This document shows positions 1 through 9,199 of a stretch of DNA of 64,000 nucleotides, in pieces. The translations under genes and the position numbers were made by a program. Below the pieces are notes generated by a model. That model did not search any database, was not told the DNA's origin, and saw only the letters and a program-made list of their open reading frames with translations. The DNA is from Cohnella rhizosphaerae. GTDB taxonomy: Bacteria; Bacillota; Bacilli; Paenibacillales; Paenibacillaceae. How positions within the stretch are numbered: position 1 is the first letter of the stretch; the number at the start of each line of letters is the position of its first letter. The stretch spans positions 1,612,001 to 1,676,000 of the forward strand of contig NZ_JAPDIA010000008.1 of assembly GCF_029525575.1 (NCBI RefSeq), given 5' to 3'.

Positions 1-209
1 CGAGCTTGGCGCGGAATGGCTCGTCGCGCAGATGCTGCTCTTTTTTCGTCCCCGCCACGGTCGGGATCGTTCGCTACAAGGCGTTGATCGAGCGCAGCGG
101 CCCCGCGATGCTCGCCACGATTCTGCTGAGCACGGCCGTCGTCATGGCGATCGCGGGCTGGACCGGCGAGCGTTCGGGCAAGGCAAGCCGCCAAGAGGCG
201 TCATCGTGA
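1..209 (+). CDS. lrgA: LrgA/CidA-type holin-like membrane protein, 3' part
   Basis: The gene runs in from before the window, so only the C-terminal part is visible. LrgA/CidA proteins are small holin-like membrane proteins that act with LrgB in control of murein hydrolase export, or in pyruvate uptake. The visible protein has the family's conserved FFVPATVGI segment followed by a final hydrophobic helix. The frame changes at the T run at 41-46: frame 2 reads LGAEWLVAQMLLFF before it and frame 3 reads VPATVGI after it, so one T is extra. The stop codon (207-209) overlaps the lrgB start in a TGATG arrangement, indicating translational coupling. Confidence 0.8.
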   Translation, partial: SLARNGSSRRCCSFFVPATVGIVRYKALIERSGPAMLATILLSTAVVMAIAGWTGERSGKASRQEASS

Positions 210-883
210 TGGCGCTCGTATGGCCGGCGTTCACCGTCCTCGTCTACTATTGTTCGAAACGATTGTACGCGCGCGCGCGAAAGCTGTATTTGACGCCGCT
301 CGTCGTCACGCCAGCCGTCGTCATCTGCGCGCTGCTGCTGAGCGGCGCCTCTTGCGACGCCTTCGACAGCGGCGCGCACTGGATCGGAGAGATGATCGGT
401 CCGGCGACGATCTCGCTCGCCGTCACGCTGCGCAAGCAGATGCACATCCTGAAAAAGCATGCGCGCGCCATCCTCGCGGGCGTGACCGCAGGCGGACTCG
501 CGGCCGTCGCCGTCTCCGCCGGGCTCGCCCGCCTGTTCGGCTTGGCGGCGCCGATCGCGGACAGCCTGGCGCCCAAGTCGGCGACGACGCCGGTCGCCCT
601 GTCCGTCTCCGACGCGCTCGGAGGGGTGCCGACGATCACCGCAGTCGCCACGCTGGCGACGGGCCTGACGGGCATGCTCGTCGGTCCTCTGCTCGTGCGC
701 CTGATGCGCATCCGCAGCTCCGTCGGACGGGGCATTCTGCTCGGCACCGCCGCGCATTCGGCAGGGATCGCCAAAGCGTTCGAATACGACGCCGATGCCG
801 GCGCCTGCGCGGGCATCGCGATGGTATGCACCGCATTCGTGACGCTTTGCGCCGCGGCTCCGATCGTTTCGCTGTTCGGGTGA
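209..883 (+). CDS. lrgB: LrgB/CidB family membrane protein
   Basis: This is a 224-residue polytopic membrane protein of the LrgB family, partner of LrgA. It has the family's order of hydrophobic segments, including the conserved stretch around PKSATTPVALSVS and the later GTAAHSAGIAKAFE motif near the C terminus, where LrgB proteins have a His-containing loop. The ATG at 209 overlaps the lrgA stop and gives the usual family length, so it is preferred over in-frame starts further upstream that lie inside lrgA. The reading frame is intact. The gene ends 4 bases before the stop of the convergent MFS gene. Confidence 0.9.
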   Translation: MALVWPAFTVLVYYCSKRLYARARKLYLTPLVVTPAVVICALLLSGASCDAFDSGAHWIGEMIGPATISLAVTLRKQMHILKKHARAILAGVTAGGLAAVAVSAGLARLFGLAAPIADSLAPKSATTPVALSVSDALGGVPTITAVATLATGLTGMLVGPLLVRLMRIRSSVGRGILLGTAAHSAGIAKAFEYDADAGACAGIAMVCTAFVTLCAAAPIVSLFG

Positions 884-887
884 CCGT

Positions 888-2158
888 TCAGTCGGACGCC
901 CCGGTGCCGGCCTTCGGCGTCCTTGCGGACCCGACGAACCGCATGACGATGTACAGCCCAAGAAAGCCGGCCATGATCAGCGCGGAGTATACGTACATAC
1001 GGCTATATCCCGTATGGGCGGCGATCGCGCCGAGCAGAACCGCCCCCAGCGCGACGCCGAGGTCGGTCGAATTGTAGAACATGCTATTGGCGAAGCCATG
1101 CCGTTCCCGCGGCGTGCTGCGCAGCATCCAGGCCTGCAGCGTCGGCTGGATCGCGCCGAAGCCGAGCCCGTACAGCAGCGCCGCGGCGACGAGCTGCGGC
1201 ATGCCGGTCGCGCCCGACAGCACGAGCATGCTGGCCAGCACGCAGGCGGCGGCCGGAATCAAGACGGCCGCATGTCCCCTGCGGTCGAAGATGCGTCCCG
1301 CGATCGGCCGAACGAGGATAACGGTGATGGCGTTAAACAGGAAAAACAATCCGACCTGCGCGATATGGACGCTCTCCCCGAACAAAGCGATGAAGCTGAG
1401 CAGGCCGCTGTACGTAACGGACAGCAGCATATTCAATAGCGCCGGAAAAAATAGCGGCGCGATTCCGTTGCTGGACGCGGCCGCAGCCGAACCGGCGGAC
1501 GCCGGACGCTTTCCGGCCGCGGTATCGAATTTAGCGGCTGCCCGGGCCCGTTACCGTCTGCCGGCGATTTCTTTTTTCGCCGCGAACGGCCCCGGACAGC
1601 ACGAGGACGCCCGCGGACAAGGCCGCCGCCGCGGCGCCCGACAGCGTCAGAGCGGGAAATCCGAGTCCTTTCATCAAATTCATGCCGATCATCGGTCCGA
1701 ACGACATCGCAAGACTCGTGGACAGCCCGAAATAGCCGATGCCTTCGCCGATACGGTCCTGCGGGATGATCCGCGCCACGAGCGTAGGCACGATCGTGCT
1801 CGCCGTGCCGAACCCGACGCCGTACAGCACGCGAAAGACGATCAGGGAACCGACCGTGTATGCGTAAGCGCACAGAAACGTCATGATCACGGCAAGCGCG
1901 AGCCCTGCGTAAAGCAATGCGGCGCGGCCCATCCTCGGCATGAGCGCCGCCGTCGCGAAGCGGCTCGCGATCGCGGCCAGCGCGAACGTCGCCGTCACGA
2001 GGCTGACGGTCAAATCTCCGCCGCCCAGCTCTCCTTTCACATAAACCGGAAGCGAGGACAATAACATTTGCAAATTGAGAAACAATAAAAAAGAAGCCCA
2101 GCGTCAGGCCGACAAATGCCTTCGTCCATAGCGGGGCGGTTTTTTCGATCTCGTTCAT
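888..2158 (-). CDS. MFS transporter (frame broken at least twice)
   Basis: This is a 12-helix major facilitator superfamily permease of about 400 residues, probably a drug or metabolite exporter. The N-terminal half has the MFS loop 2-3 signature region (SRFATAALMPRMGRAAL) and the C-terminal half the equivalent RPIAGRIFDRRGH. The reading breaks at the A run near 2085-2093 (ctaataaaaaag context, one base extra) and again in the charged central loop between about 1430 and 1575, where the exact correction is unclear. The start at 2158 is preceded by AAGGAG. The gene follows the marR gene on the same strand, so it is the likely MarR target. Substrate unknown. Confidence 0.75.
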
Positions 2159-2229
2159 GGTGCGTTAACTCCTTCGTTGCATGGTCTTGGACGAGCGCCT
2201 GGCGACTGCCGCATGCACGCAAGTGTTCG

Positions 2230-2670
2230 TTAGTCGTTTAACCGGTCCAAATGCTTGCCCAGTCGGTGCAGCAATACGAGCAGCGTCTCATGCTCCTCGT
2301 CCGTCAGGCAGGAGGTCACTTCGGCGAGCACCGCCTCTTCGATCGGCTTCGTCTCTTCGATCAACTGACGTCCGGCGTCCGTCGCCTTGATATAGATCGC
2401 CCTTCTGTCCGCATGGTCCTGCCGTCTGACGACCCAGCCCTTGCGGACGAGATGATCGACGATACGCGTCGTCGTCGGCTTGTCCTTGCCGGCCCGCTCG
2501 CCAAGCTCGCGCTGGATCAGCCCGGCGGACTGCGAAGCGTAGAAAAGCACCGACCATTGTTCGGGCGTGATATCGTAAGCTCTGAGCCGCTGCATCAGCC
2601 GATTGGACATGCGCCGGTAGACGAGACCCGTCGTGAAGCCGAGCGAACCTTCCAAACCTTCCCTGGCCAT
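2230..2670 (-). CDS. MarR family transcriptional regulator
   Basis: This 146-residue protein is of usual MarR length. A winged helix-turn-helix covers about residues 35-100, with recognition helix around KDKPTTTRIVDHL and the wing motif DHADRR at 85-90, typical of MarR. It should act as a dimeric repressor released by a small ligand or oxidation; there is no N-terminal Cys of the OhrR type, so a ligand is more likely. The start at 2670 has the RBS AGGTGAT. A perfect 20-bp palindrome overlaps its own promoter, so it is probably autoregulated. The downstream MFS gene on the same strand suggests control of efflux. Confidence 0.88.
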   Translation of the reverse strand: MAREGLEGSLGFTTGLVYRRMSNRLMQRLRAYDITPEQWSVLFYASQSAGLIQRELGERAGKDKPTTTRIVDHLVRKGWVVRRQDHADRRAIYIKATDAGRQLIEETKPIEEAVLAEVTSCLTDEEHETLLVLLHRLGKHLDRLND

Positions 2671-2683
2671 AAGATCACCTCAA

Positions 2684-2727
2684 ATAGTTGTCATGACAAC
2701 TATATACGTTTATCGCTGTTTCGTCAA
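2684..2727 (-). promoter_or_regulatory. marR promoter with overlapping 20-bp palindromic operator
   Basis: Reading the minus strand, a sigma-A type promoter TTGACG-N17-TATAGT is visible (-35 at 2722-2727, -10 at 2699-2704). A perfect 20-bp palindrome, ATAGTTGTCA plus its complement, lies at 2684-2703 and covers the -10 element. This is the expected layout for MarR autorepression. Confidence 0.75.
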
Positions 2728-2785
2728 CGAATTTGTTGCTGCCGCGCATCAGCGCAAAAATAGCAAGGATGGCCTTATAAATCGA

Positions 2786-2817
2786 GCCGTTCTCCACGCG
2801 AACGGCGAGAGAACGGC
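2786..2817 (-). terminator. Putative terminator after fabI
   Basis: Inverted repeat GCCGTTCTC (2786-2794) and GAGAACGGC (2809-2817), just past the fabI stop. The U tract on the minus strand is weak, so termination strength is uncertain. Confidence 0.5.
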
Positions 2818-2824
2818 CCGATAC

Positions 2825-3607
2825 TTACCCGGCGATAATATGGAAGCCGGCATCCACGTGAAGCACTTCGCCCGTGATGCCGCGCGACAGTCCGCTGATC
2901 AGGAACATCGTGGCGTCTCCCACTTCCGACTGGTCGACGTTGCGGCGCAGCGGCGCCTTTTCCTCGACCGTATTCAGGATGTCGTTGAAGCCCGAGACGC
3001 CCTTGGCGGCAAGCGTGCGAATCGGACCGGCGGACACCGCGTTGACGCGGATGCCGTACTTGCCCAGATCCTCGGCCAAATAGCGGACGCTCGCCTCGAG
3101 CGCGGCCTTGGCGACGCCCATGACGTTGTAATTGCGCATGACGCGTTCGGCGCCCAGATACGTCTGGGTAACGATGCTGCCGCCCTCCGTCATCAGAGGC
3201 TTGGCGGCCTTCGCCACGGCGACGAGGGAAAACGCGCTCGATTCCTGCGCGAGCAGGTAGCCCTCGCGCGACGTATCGACGTACTCGCCGCCCAGCTCGT
3301 CCTTGTCCGCAAACGCGAGCGAGTGCACGACGCCGTGGACGACGCCCGCTTCGGCGCCGATCCTCCCGAACGCCGCCTCGATCGACGCGTCGTCGGACAC
3401 GTCGCATTGAACCGTAAGCAGCGGTTCGATGCCGCTCTCGGCAAGCAGCTTCGCGAGCTTTTCGTACGATCTCTCCTTGCGGTACGTGAAAATCAGGCGC
3501 GCGCCCTGCGCGTGCAGCGACTTGGCGATGCCCCAGCCGATGCTCCGTTCGTTGGCGATTCCCATGACGACGACGTTTTGACCGTTAAGCAATCCAGACA
3601 CTTCCAT
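2825..3607 (-). CDS. fabI: Enoyl-[acyl-carrier-protein] reductase (NADH) FabI
   Basis: FabI catalyses the last reduction of the fatty-acid elongation cycle (trans-2-enoyl-ACP to acyl-ACP) in the cytoplasm. The 260-residue protein is of normal length. It has the atypical SDR nucleotide-binding segment GIANERSIGWGIA (16-28), the first active-site Tyr at 150, and the catalytic Tyr160-x6-Lys167 pair of the FabI family, followed by the substrate-loop region SAGPIRTLA. The start at 3607 is preceded by GGAGGTAG. The gene appears monocistronic, and the reading frame is intact. Confidence 0.97.
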   Translation of the reverse strand: MEVSGLLNGQNVVVMGIANERSIGWGIAKSLHAQGARLIFTYRKERSYEKLAKLLAESGIEPLLTVQCDVSDDASIEAAFGRIGAEAGVVHGVVHSLAFADKDELGGEYVDTSREGYLLAQESSAFSLVAVAKAAKPLMTEGGSIVTQTYLGAERVMRNYNVMGVAKAALEASVRYLAEDLGKYGIRVNAVSAGPIRTLAAKGVSGFNDILNTVEEKAPLRRNVDQSEVGDATMFLISGLSRGITGEVLHVDAGFHIIAG

Positions 3608-3707
3608 CTACCTCCGCTTGCGCGATTCATTTAAGGATGCTTCATTATAGCCTAATGCGTCGGCGAAGGACAGCCACGGCCGCGAGGGGCGCATTTCGAT
3701 CTCCGCA

Positions 3708-5024
3708 TTATACGGCGCCGGCGGCCGGACCGGACGATGCGTCCGCATCGTCCGGATCGACGCCGCGCGTCTCCCTGCCCCATGCGAGGAGCACGACGAC
3801 CCCGACGACGATCGCGGCGCAGAAGATCAGGAAGACGCCGGTGATGCCCGTCCCCCCGTTCCAGCAAATAACCGACGAGATAAGGGCCGATCACGCCGCC
3901 GATGCGGCCGAACGAAGCGGCCATGCCCGCGCCGGTCGACCGGATGCGCGTCGGATACAGCTCGGGCGTATAGGCATACATCGCCCCCCCAGGCGCCTAG
4001 ATTAAAGAACGACAGGCATGCGCCGGCGGTCATGAGCATGGCGTCGCTCGTCGCCCAGCCGAACCACCACGCGCAGATCGCCGTTCCGATCAAATATATC
4101 GTCAGTACGCGCTTGCGTCCCAGCTTCTCGATAAGCCATGCCGCGCTGAAATAGCCGGGCAGTTGGGCGAGCGTCATGAACAAGACGTATTCGAAGCTTT
4201 TGACCAGGCTGAAGCCCTTGAGCACCATCACCTGCGGCAGCCACAGGAACATGCCGTAATAGGAGAAGACGACCGTGAACCAAAGCACCCACAGGGCGAT
4301 GGTCGACGTCCGGTAACGCGGGGCCCACAGCAACGCGAACCGGTCGCGAAGCTTGATCCGCTCGCGGGATCGCCGCTGCGCCTTGAACCTCGGCGGGTCC
4401 TGTACGGCGCGGCGCAAATAAATCGCGTACAGGCAAGGCAGCGCGCCGATAACAAATGCGGCGCGCCAGCCGTAGTCCGGAATGACGAAGTAGCCGATGA
4501 GCGCGGCGGCGATCCAGCCGACCGCCCAGAAGCTCTCGAGCAGCACGACGGCGCGGCCACGATCCTCCGCCCGCACCGACTCGGATACAAGCGTCGACGC
4601 CACGGGCAGCTCCCCGCCGAGCCCGAAGCCTGCCGCGAACCTCAGCAGGCAGAGCACCGCGAAGCCGGCGGCCAACGCCGACAAGCCGCTGGCGACGCTG
4701 AACACGAGCAGCGTCGCCAGCAGCACGGCGCGTCTGCCGTACCGGTCCGCCATCGAACCGGCCACGGCTGCGCCGACCGCCATCCCGACCGAGCCGATCG
4801 CGGCCAAAAATCCAAGCTGCTGCTTGCCGAGATCCCAATCGGCGGCCAGCGCGGCCGCCACGAACGAGATCAGTCCGACGTCCATGGCGTCGAACAGCCA
4901 GCTCAGACCTGCGCTGACCATCAGCTTGCGCTGTCCCGTCCGCTCCGCCGGATCCGGGGGGTCCGGATCGTTCCGCCGGTCCGGGCGTACGTCTTGCCGC
5001 GCCGTTTGCTATCGCTTTTTTCAT
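3708..5024 (-). CDS. MFS transporter, sugar/metabolite-porter type (frame broken 3 times)
   Basis: This is a 12-helix MFS permease of about 435 residues. It has the first-half signature GSMADRYGRRAVLLAT, the charged AEDRGRAV loop, and the second-half motif TPELYPTRIRSTGAG, which is characteristic of the sugar-porter/aromatic-acid:H+ symporter (NiaP-like) group. Breaks lie in C runs at about 4957-4962, 3983-3989 and 3847-3852; removing one base from each gives a continuous protein from ATG 5024 (RBS GGGGAGG) to TAA at 3708-3710. It is divergent from the phosphoesterase gene. The substrate cannot be told; niacin or aromatic acids are possible for this group. Confidence 0.78.
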
Positions 5025-5147
5025 GCGAGGTCGCCTCCCCTATCCGTGGAATCGCGTTTCTCCTAGTCTTACCCGATTTCGGCCGCTATTTTGTTTGCCG
5101 GTCCTTTTTTTTGATACATTTAGAAAATGGGAGAAGGAGGAAACGCG

Positions 5148-6035
5148 ATGGCTTACACGGATTGGGTATGGTTGATCGGCGTAGCGGCTGCGCTGATTGC
5201 CTTCTTCTTGGCAGGCGTCATCTACGTTTTTTTCGTCGAACCGTTCAGGCTCGCCTTGACCCGACGCGAGATCGCGTCCGCTTGGCTTCCGGCGGGCTTC
5301 GACGGCATCAAGCTCGTCCAGTTCAGCGATACGCATATCGGACCGGATTTTTCCGTGAAGCGGCTCGAACGGCTGATCTCGGTCATCGCCGCGGAAAAAC
5401 CCGATATCGTCGCGTTCACGGGCGATCTGTTCGATGCCAGAAAGCGCAATCCGGAGCGGGACCGGGACCTGTCGCACTTGCTGTCGCGCATCGAGGCGCC
5501 GCTCGGCAAGTTCGCCGTCTACGGGAACCATGACTTCGGCTACGAGCGGAACAGGCGCAGCACGAACCCGACGCTGGCGCATGCGGGCTTCGAATTGCTG
5601 TTGAACGAAACGAAAAAAATACGGCTGCAAAGCGGCGAGCAGCTGTCGGTAACGGGGCTCGACGACTATGTGCTCGGCAAGCCGGATCCGACTCGCACGC
5701 TTGCGAAGCTTCGTCCGGACGGGTTTAACCTGCTGCTCGTCCACGAGCCCGACGTCGCGTCTTTTCTTGTCCGCTATCCGATCGATTTGCAGCTGTCCGG
5801 CCACAGCCACGGCGGTCAAGTCAAGCTGCCGTTCGTCGGCGCGCTCGTCCGCACGCAGCTCGGCAAGCGATATTTGTCCGGCCTGCACGTCGTCGCAGGC
5901 GGGAGGCGGCCGCGCAAGCCTTACCTGCTGTACGTCAACCGGGGCATCGGCACGACGCGCCTCCGGGTTCGGCTCGGCAGCGTGCCCGAGCTGTGCGTGT
6001 TTACGCTCCGGCGTCAAATCGCGCAGGACGTCTAA
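5148..6035 (+). CDS. Membrane-anchored metallophosphoesterase (YkuE-like)
   Basis: The protein has 295 residues when started at ATG 5148, which follows the RBS GGAGAAGGAGG; the ATG at 5127 lies upstream of that RBS and is rejected. A single N-terminal membrane helix (about 8-30) is followed by a calcineurin-like phosphoesterase domain with all metal motifs: D61-x-H63, G92-D93, G126-N-H-D129, a later His in LLVHEPD, and GHSHGG. B. subtilis YkuE, a close architecture match, is a wall-located metallophosphatase exported by Tat. No twin-arginine is obvious here, so the anchor is probably an ordinary signal anchor. It is convergent with ferritin. Confidence 0.88.
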   Translation: MAYTDWVWLIGVAAALIAFFLAGVIYVFFVEPFRLALTRREIASAWLPAGFDGIKLVQFSDTHIGPDFSVKRLERLISVIAAEKPDIVAFTGDLFDARKRNPERDRDLSHLLSRIEAPLGKFAVYGNHDFGYERNRRSTNPTLAHAGFELLLNETKKIRLQSGEQLSVTGLDDYVLGKPDPTRTLAKLRPDGFNLLLVHEPDVASFLVRYPIDLQLSGHSHGGQVKLPFVGALVRTQLGKRYLSGLHVVAGGRRPRKPYLLYVNRGIGTTRLRVRLGSVPELCVFTLRRQIAQDV

Positions 6036-6066
6036 CTCGCTAACTTGCGGCAACGACGGCATTCAT

Positions 6067-6103
6067 AAAAAAAACGACCTCGGCAGCAAGCGCTCCCGAG
6101 GTC
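6067..6103 (-). terminator. Rho-independent terminator of the ferritin gene
   Basis: GACCTCGG (6076-6083) pairs with CCGAGGTC (6096-6103). On the minus strand the hairpin is followed by eight T (A run at 6067-6074 on the plus strand). It lies between the convergent phosphoesterase and ferritin genes. Confidence 0.88.
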
Positions 6104-6141
6104 TCCGTTTCTATCGCTTTACCCTGTTCCGACCGGCCCGA

Positions 6142-6648
6142 TTATTCGGCGGCCGGCGTGAAGGAACGCTTCGCGAACTCGGCGTCCATCATGAAAAAGG
6201 CGTTGCTGTCGTCGGCGATGCGCTTCAGCTTGGAGATGATGCTGTCGAACAATGCCTCTTCTTCCACCTGCTCGTCGATGAACCACTTCAGGAACTGAAT
6301 GGTGGCATGCTCGCGATCGTTCAGCGCGAGATCGGACAGATGATAGATGCGGCGCGTGACTTCCTGCTCGTGCTCGTAGGCATGCTCGAATACTTCGAGG
6401 ATGGAACCGTAGTCGTTTTGCGGATCTGGGATGCCCTTCAGCTTCACCTTTTTGCCGCGGTCGTTCAAATACTTATAGATCTTGGACGCGTGGAAGCGCT
6501 CCTCTTCGGCCTGGATGACGAAAAAGTTCGCGAAGCCGTCCAGGCTCTCCGCGGAGCAGTAGCCGGCCATCGCCAGGTAGACGTGCGCGGAATGCAGTTC
6601 AAAGTTAAGCTGCTCGTTCAGCGCGTCGTGCAGCGTATCGTTCATCAT
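6142..6648 (-). CDS. ftnA: Bacterial non-haem ferritin
   Basis: This 168-residue protein is an iron-storage ferritin that oxidises Fe(II) and stores it in a 24-mer cage in the cytoplasm. All ferroxidase ligands are present at the canonical bacterial positions: E17, E50, H53, E94 and Q127. The four-helix bundle is complete. The start has the RBS GGAGGTG. The gene is monocistronic with its own terminator. I did not find a clear PerR or Fur box in the short upstream region. Confidence 0.95.
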   Translation of the reverse strand: MMNDTLHDALNEQLNFELHSAHVYLAMAGYCSAESLDGFANFFVIQAEEERFHASKIYKYLNDRGKKVKLKGIPDPQNDYGSILEVFEHAYEHEQEVTRRIYHLSDLALNDREHATIQFLKWFIDEQVEEEALFDSIISKLKRIADDSNAFFMMDAEFAKRSFTPAAE

Positions 6649-6869
6649 GTGAAGCGCACCTCCATCGATTGTTTTTAGACGCTAATCAGTTTACCACATT
6701 TTGCCTCGCTCGCCCATGCGCCATCCGACAATCCCGCCGTCCTCGCTCGCATTTAGCGCTACGGCGGTCTGTCGAATCGGGCAAGAAATCATGGACCGGG
6801 CGCCGATGCCGTGGCATAATCGTTTCAGGCACTGGTTATGTATGGAAAGGCATAAAGCGAGGTGAACGA

Positions 6870-7668
6870 ATGGAAACGGAATCTCTGCGCCAGGTCGAAC
6901 AGCTGGCCGAAAAAAAGATGAAAATTTTCAAGCAAAGCAAGCTCCGCTATCTCGCACGGTCGGCGCTCGCCAGCATGTTCATCGGCTTCGGCGTCATCGT
7001 CGCCTTCAAGACCGGCAACTATTTTTACCTGGAGCACTCTCCGCTGACGTACCCGATGGCGGCGATTACGTTCGGGGCGGCGATCATTCTGATCGTCTAC
7101 GGGGGGCGGCGACCTGTTTACCGGCAACACGTTTTACTACTCCTACTCGGCTCTCCGCAAAAAAATCCGCTGGTCCGACACGATCAAGCTGTGGTGCTGG
7201 AGCTATGCCGGCAACATCATCGGCGCCTGCCTGTTCGCGTTCATGATTTTCGCCACCGCCCTGTTCAAGGACGCGAGCGTCAACGGCTTCCTCCTCAGCG
7301 TCGTGGACAAAAAAATGAATACGCCGGCCGTCGAACTGTTCTTCCGGGGCATCCTGTGCAACTGGCTCGTCTGCCTCGCTTTTTTCGTCCCGATGTCGAT
7401 GAAGGAGAACGGCGCCAAAATGTTCGCGATGATGCTGTTCGTGTTCTGCTTCTTCATCTCGGGCTACGAGCATAGCATCGCCAACATGTGCACGTTCGCC
7501 ATCGCGCTCGTGCTGCACCACCCGGGCACGATCTCGCTAGGCGGCGTCCTCCACAACCTGATTCCGGTCACGCTCGGCAATCTGATCGGAGGCGGCGCGC
7601 TCATGGCGTACATGTATTATTATGTCAATAAGCCGTTCATGGACGATCCGTCGCAAGACGAACATTAA
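6870..7668 (+). CDS. Formate/nitrite transporter (FNT) family channel, probably for lactate
   Basis: FNT channels are pentamers of six-helix subunits that pass small monocarboxylates with a proton. The protein has about 265 residues with six hydrophobic segments, the GDLFTGNTFYY segment after helix 2, and the family's central selectivity His in GYEHSIANM. One G is extra in the G run near 7100-7105; removing it joins VYGG to GDLFTG. Start at 6870 follows GAGGTGAACGA. The gene ends 24 bases before ldh, in the same direction, which points to lactate export or import rather than formate or nitrite. Formate transport remains possible because no pflB is visible either way. Confidence 0.85.
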
Positions 7669-7692
7669 ACGCGATACAAGGAGAGGATTCGG

Positions 7693-8608
7693 ATGAAAAA
7701 ATCGAGAATCGTCGTCATCGGCGCGGGAGCCGTCGGCTCTACGACCGCCTACACGCTCATGCTGCGCAACCGGGTGGACGAACTGGTGCTCATCGACGCC
7801 AATCACAAGAAAGCCGTCGGCGACGCGCTCGACATGAACCACGGCATGCCCTTCCTCGGCGGCGGCGATCTGTGGGCGGGCGGCTACGAGGACTGCAAGG
7901 ACGCGGACATCATCGTCATCACGGCCGGCGCCGCGCAGCGCGAGGGAGAATCGCGGGTCGACCTCCTGAAGCGCAACGCCGTCATCATCGACAGCATCGT
8001 CGGAGAGGTGCTGAAGCACAATACGACAGGCATCCTGCTCATCGCCTCGAATCCGGTCGACATTATGAGCTATATTACGTGGAAAAAGTCGGGCTGGCCC
8101 GTCGAGCGGATCATCGGCTCGGGGACGCTGCTGGACAGCGCGCGCTTCCGCTACCTGATCGGCGAAAAGCTCAAGATCGATCCGCGCAGCGTGCACGGCC
8201 ACATCGTCGGCGAGCATGGCGACTCCGAGCTGCCGCTCTGGAGCCTTGCCAACGTGGCCGGCGCCGAGCTGTCTTTGAGCGACGCGGACAAAGAAGAGGT
8301 ATTCGCGAACACGCGCGACGCCGCCTACCAGATCATCAGCGCCAAGGGGGGCGACCTATTATGCGATCGCGCTGGCGCTCGACCGGATCTGTACCGCGAT
8401 CCTGCGCGACGAAGGCGCGGTGCTGAACGTTTCCACGCTCCTTCGCGATTATCACGGGGTATCGGACGTATTCCTCGGCGTGCCCTGCGTCGTCGATCGC
8501 CAGGGCGTGCGCGAGATCATCGATATCAAAATATCCGGCTTCGAGCGCGAGCTGCTCCACCGTTCGGCGGACAAGCTGCGCAATTTGATCGCAAGCATCG
8601 GCGTATAA
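7693..8608 (+). CDS. ldh: L-lactate dehydrogenase
   Basis: Ldh reduces pyruvate to L-lactate with NADH. The Rossmann motif is GAGAVGS (10-16). The substrate-specificity position in the AAQREGESR loop is Gln82, as in lactate rather than malate dehydrogenases. Arg88, Asn120, the Asp148/Arg151 pair and catalytic His175 (in GEHGDSE) are all present. The frame breaks at the G run 8346-8351 (one extra G); after it the protein continues ATYYAIALALDRI to a normal C terminus of about 304 residues. RBS AAGGAGAGG. It forms an apparent two-gene operon with the FNT channel. Confidence 0.93.
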
Positions 8609-8643
8609 GAGGCGGAGCTCCGTCAGTCGACCGACGGCATGAC

Positions 8644-8689
8644 AACAGCCCCCCACGACGTCCTCTCGGACGATCAGGGGGGGGCTGTT
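8644..8689 (+). terminator. Hairpin after ldh, probable terminator
   Basis: AACAGCCCCCC (8644-8654) pairs with GGGGGGCTGTT (8679-8689), with a second small stem in the loop. There is no good T tract after it, so it may act on both strands only weakly. It sits between convergent genes. Confidence 0.6.
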
Positions 8690-8712
8690 CCAATAACGCG
8701 CGCATCGCGCGC

Positions 8713-9090
8713 TTACTCTTGCGCGATCAGGCCGAGCCGGTTGCGCCATGCGACCGGAACGTCCGTTTCGGAGAATCTGCGTTCTCCAGCAGCCGACTGC
8801 AAGCTCGCGAGCTCGCCCGTCAGCTCGCCGAACCATGCCGTATCGCGAATCGCGAGCGACACGTCGATCAGGTTGCGAAGCTGCTCCTCGTTGAACTTCG
8901 TCGCCTGCGGCAGCGACCGCAGCGAGCCGACAGGCACCGCGATCTCCGTGCCGATCGCTTCGACGCGATCCGATGCGGTGACGTATATGCCTGCGGCGCC
9001 TTGCATCGACAGAATCGAATTGACGAAGCCTTGTATCAGTTCACCTTGACTGGTCCTGCCGGCCACCCATTCTCCCATTTCAAATCGCAT
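8713..9090 (-). CDS. Conserved hypothetical protein, 125 residues
   Basis: I do not recognise the family. The protein is soluble, has no signal peptide or membrane segment, and begins MRFEMGEW. An N-terminal part predicted as beta-rich (GEWVAGRTSQGELIQGFV, AAGIYVTASDRV) is followed by a helical C-terminal part (EEQLRNLIDVSLAIRD, WFGELTGELASL). ATG 9090, with GGCGGTGA upstream, is preferred to a GTG three codons earlier. Codon use is like its neighbours and the frame is intact, so it is probably a real gene. It is convergent with ldh and stands alone. Confidence 0.6.
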   Translation of the reverse strand: MRFEMGEWVAGRTSQGELIQGFVNSILSMQGAAGIYVTASDRVEAIGTEIAVPVGSLRSLPQATKFNEEQLRNLIDVSLAIRDTAWFGELTGELASLQSAAGERRFSETDVPVAWRNRLGLIAQE

Positions 9091-9199
9091 GCAAATCACC
9101 GCCTGTTCTTAGTTATGAGCCTTCAAGCCGAACGCTGCATCACGCTTTTGCGTATCGGCTCCGGCTATACTGTTATTATAATGATTACAGTTAAATTCG

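Noticed and set aside
74..961. Long antisense frames opposite lrgB and many other genes
   Set aside because: High-GC third positions leave the opposite strand open; these frames are Arg-rich and lack start signals.
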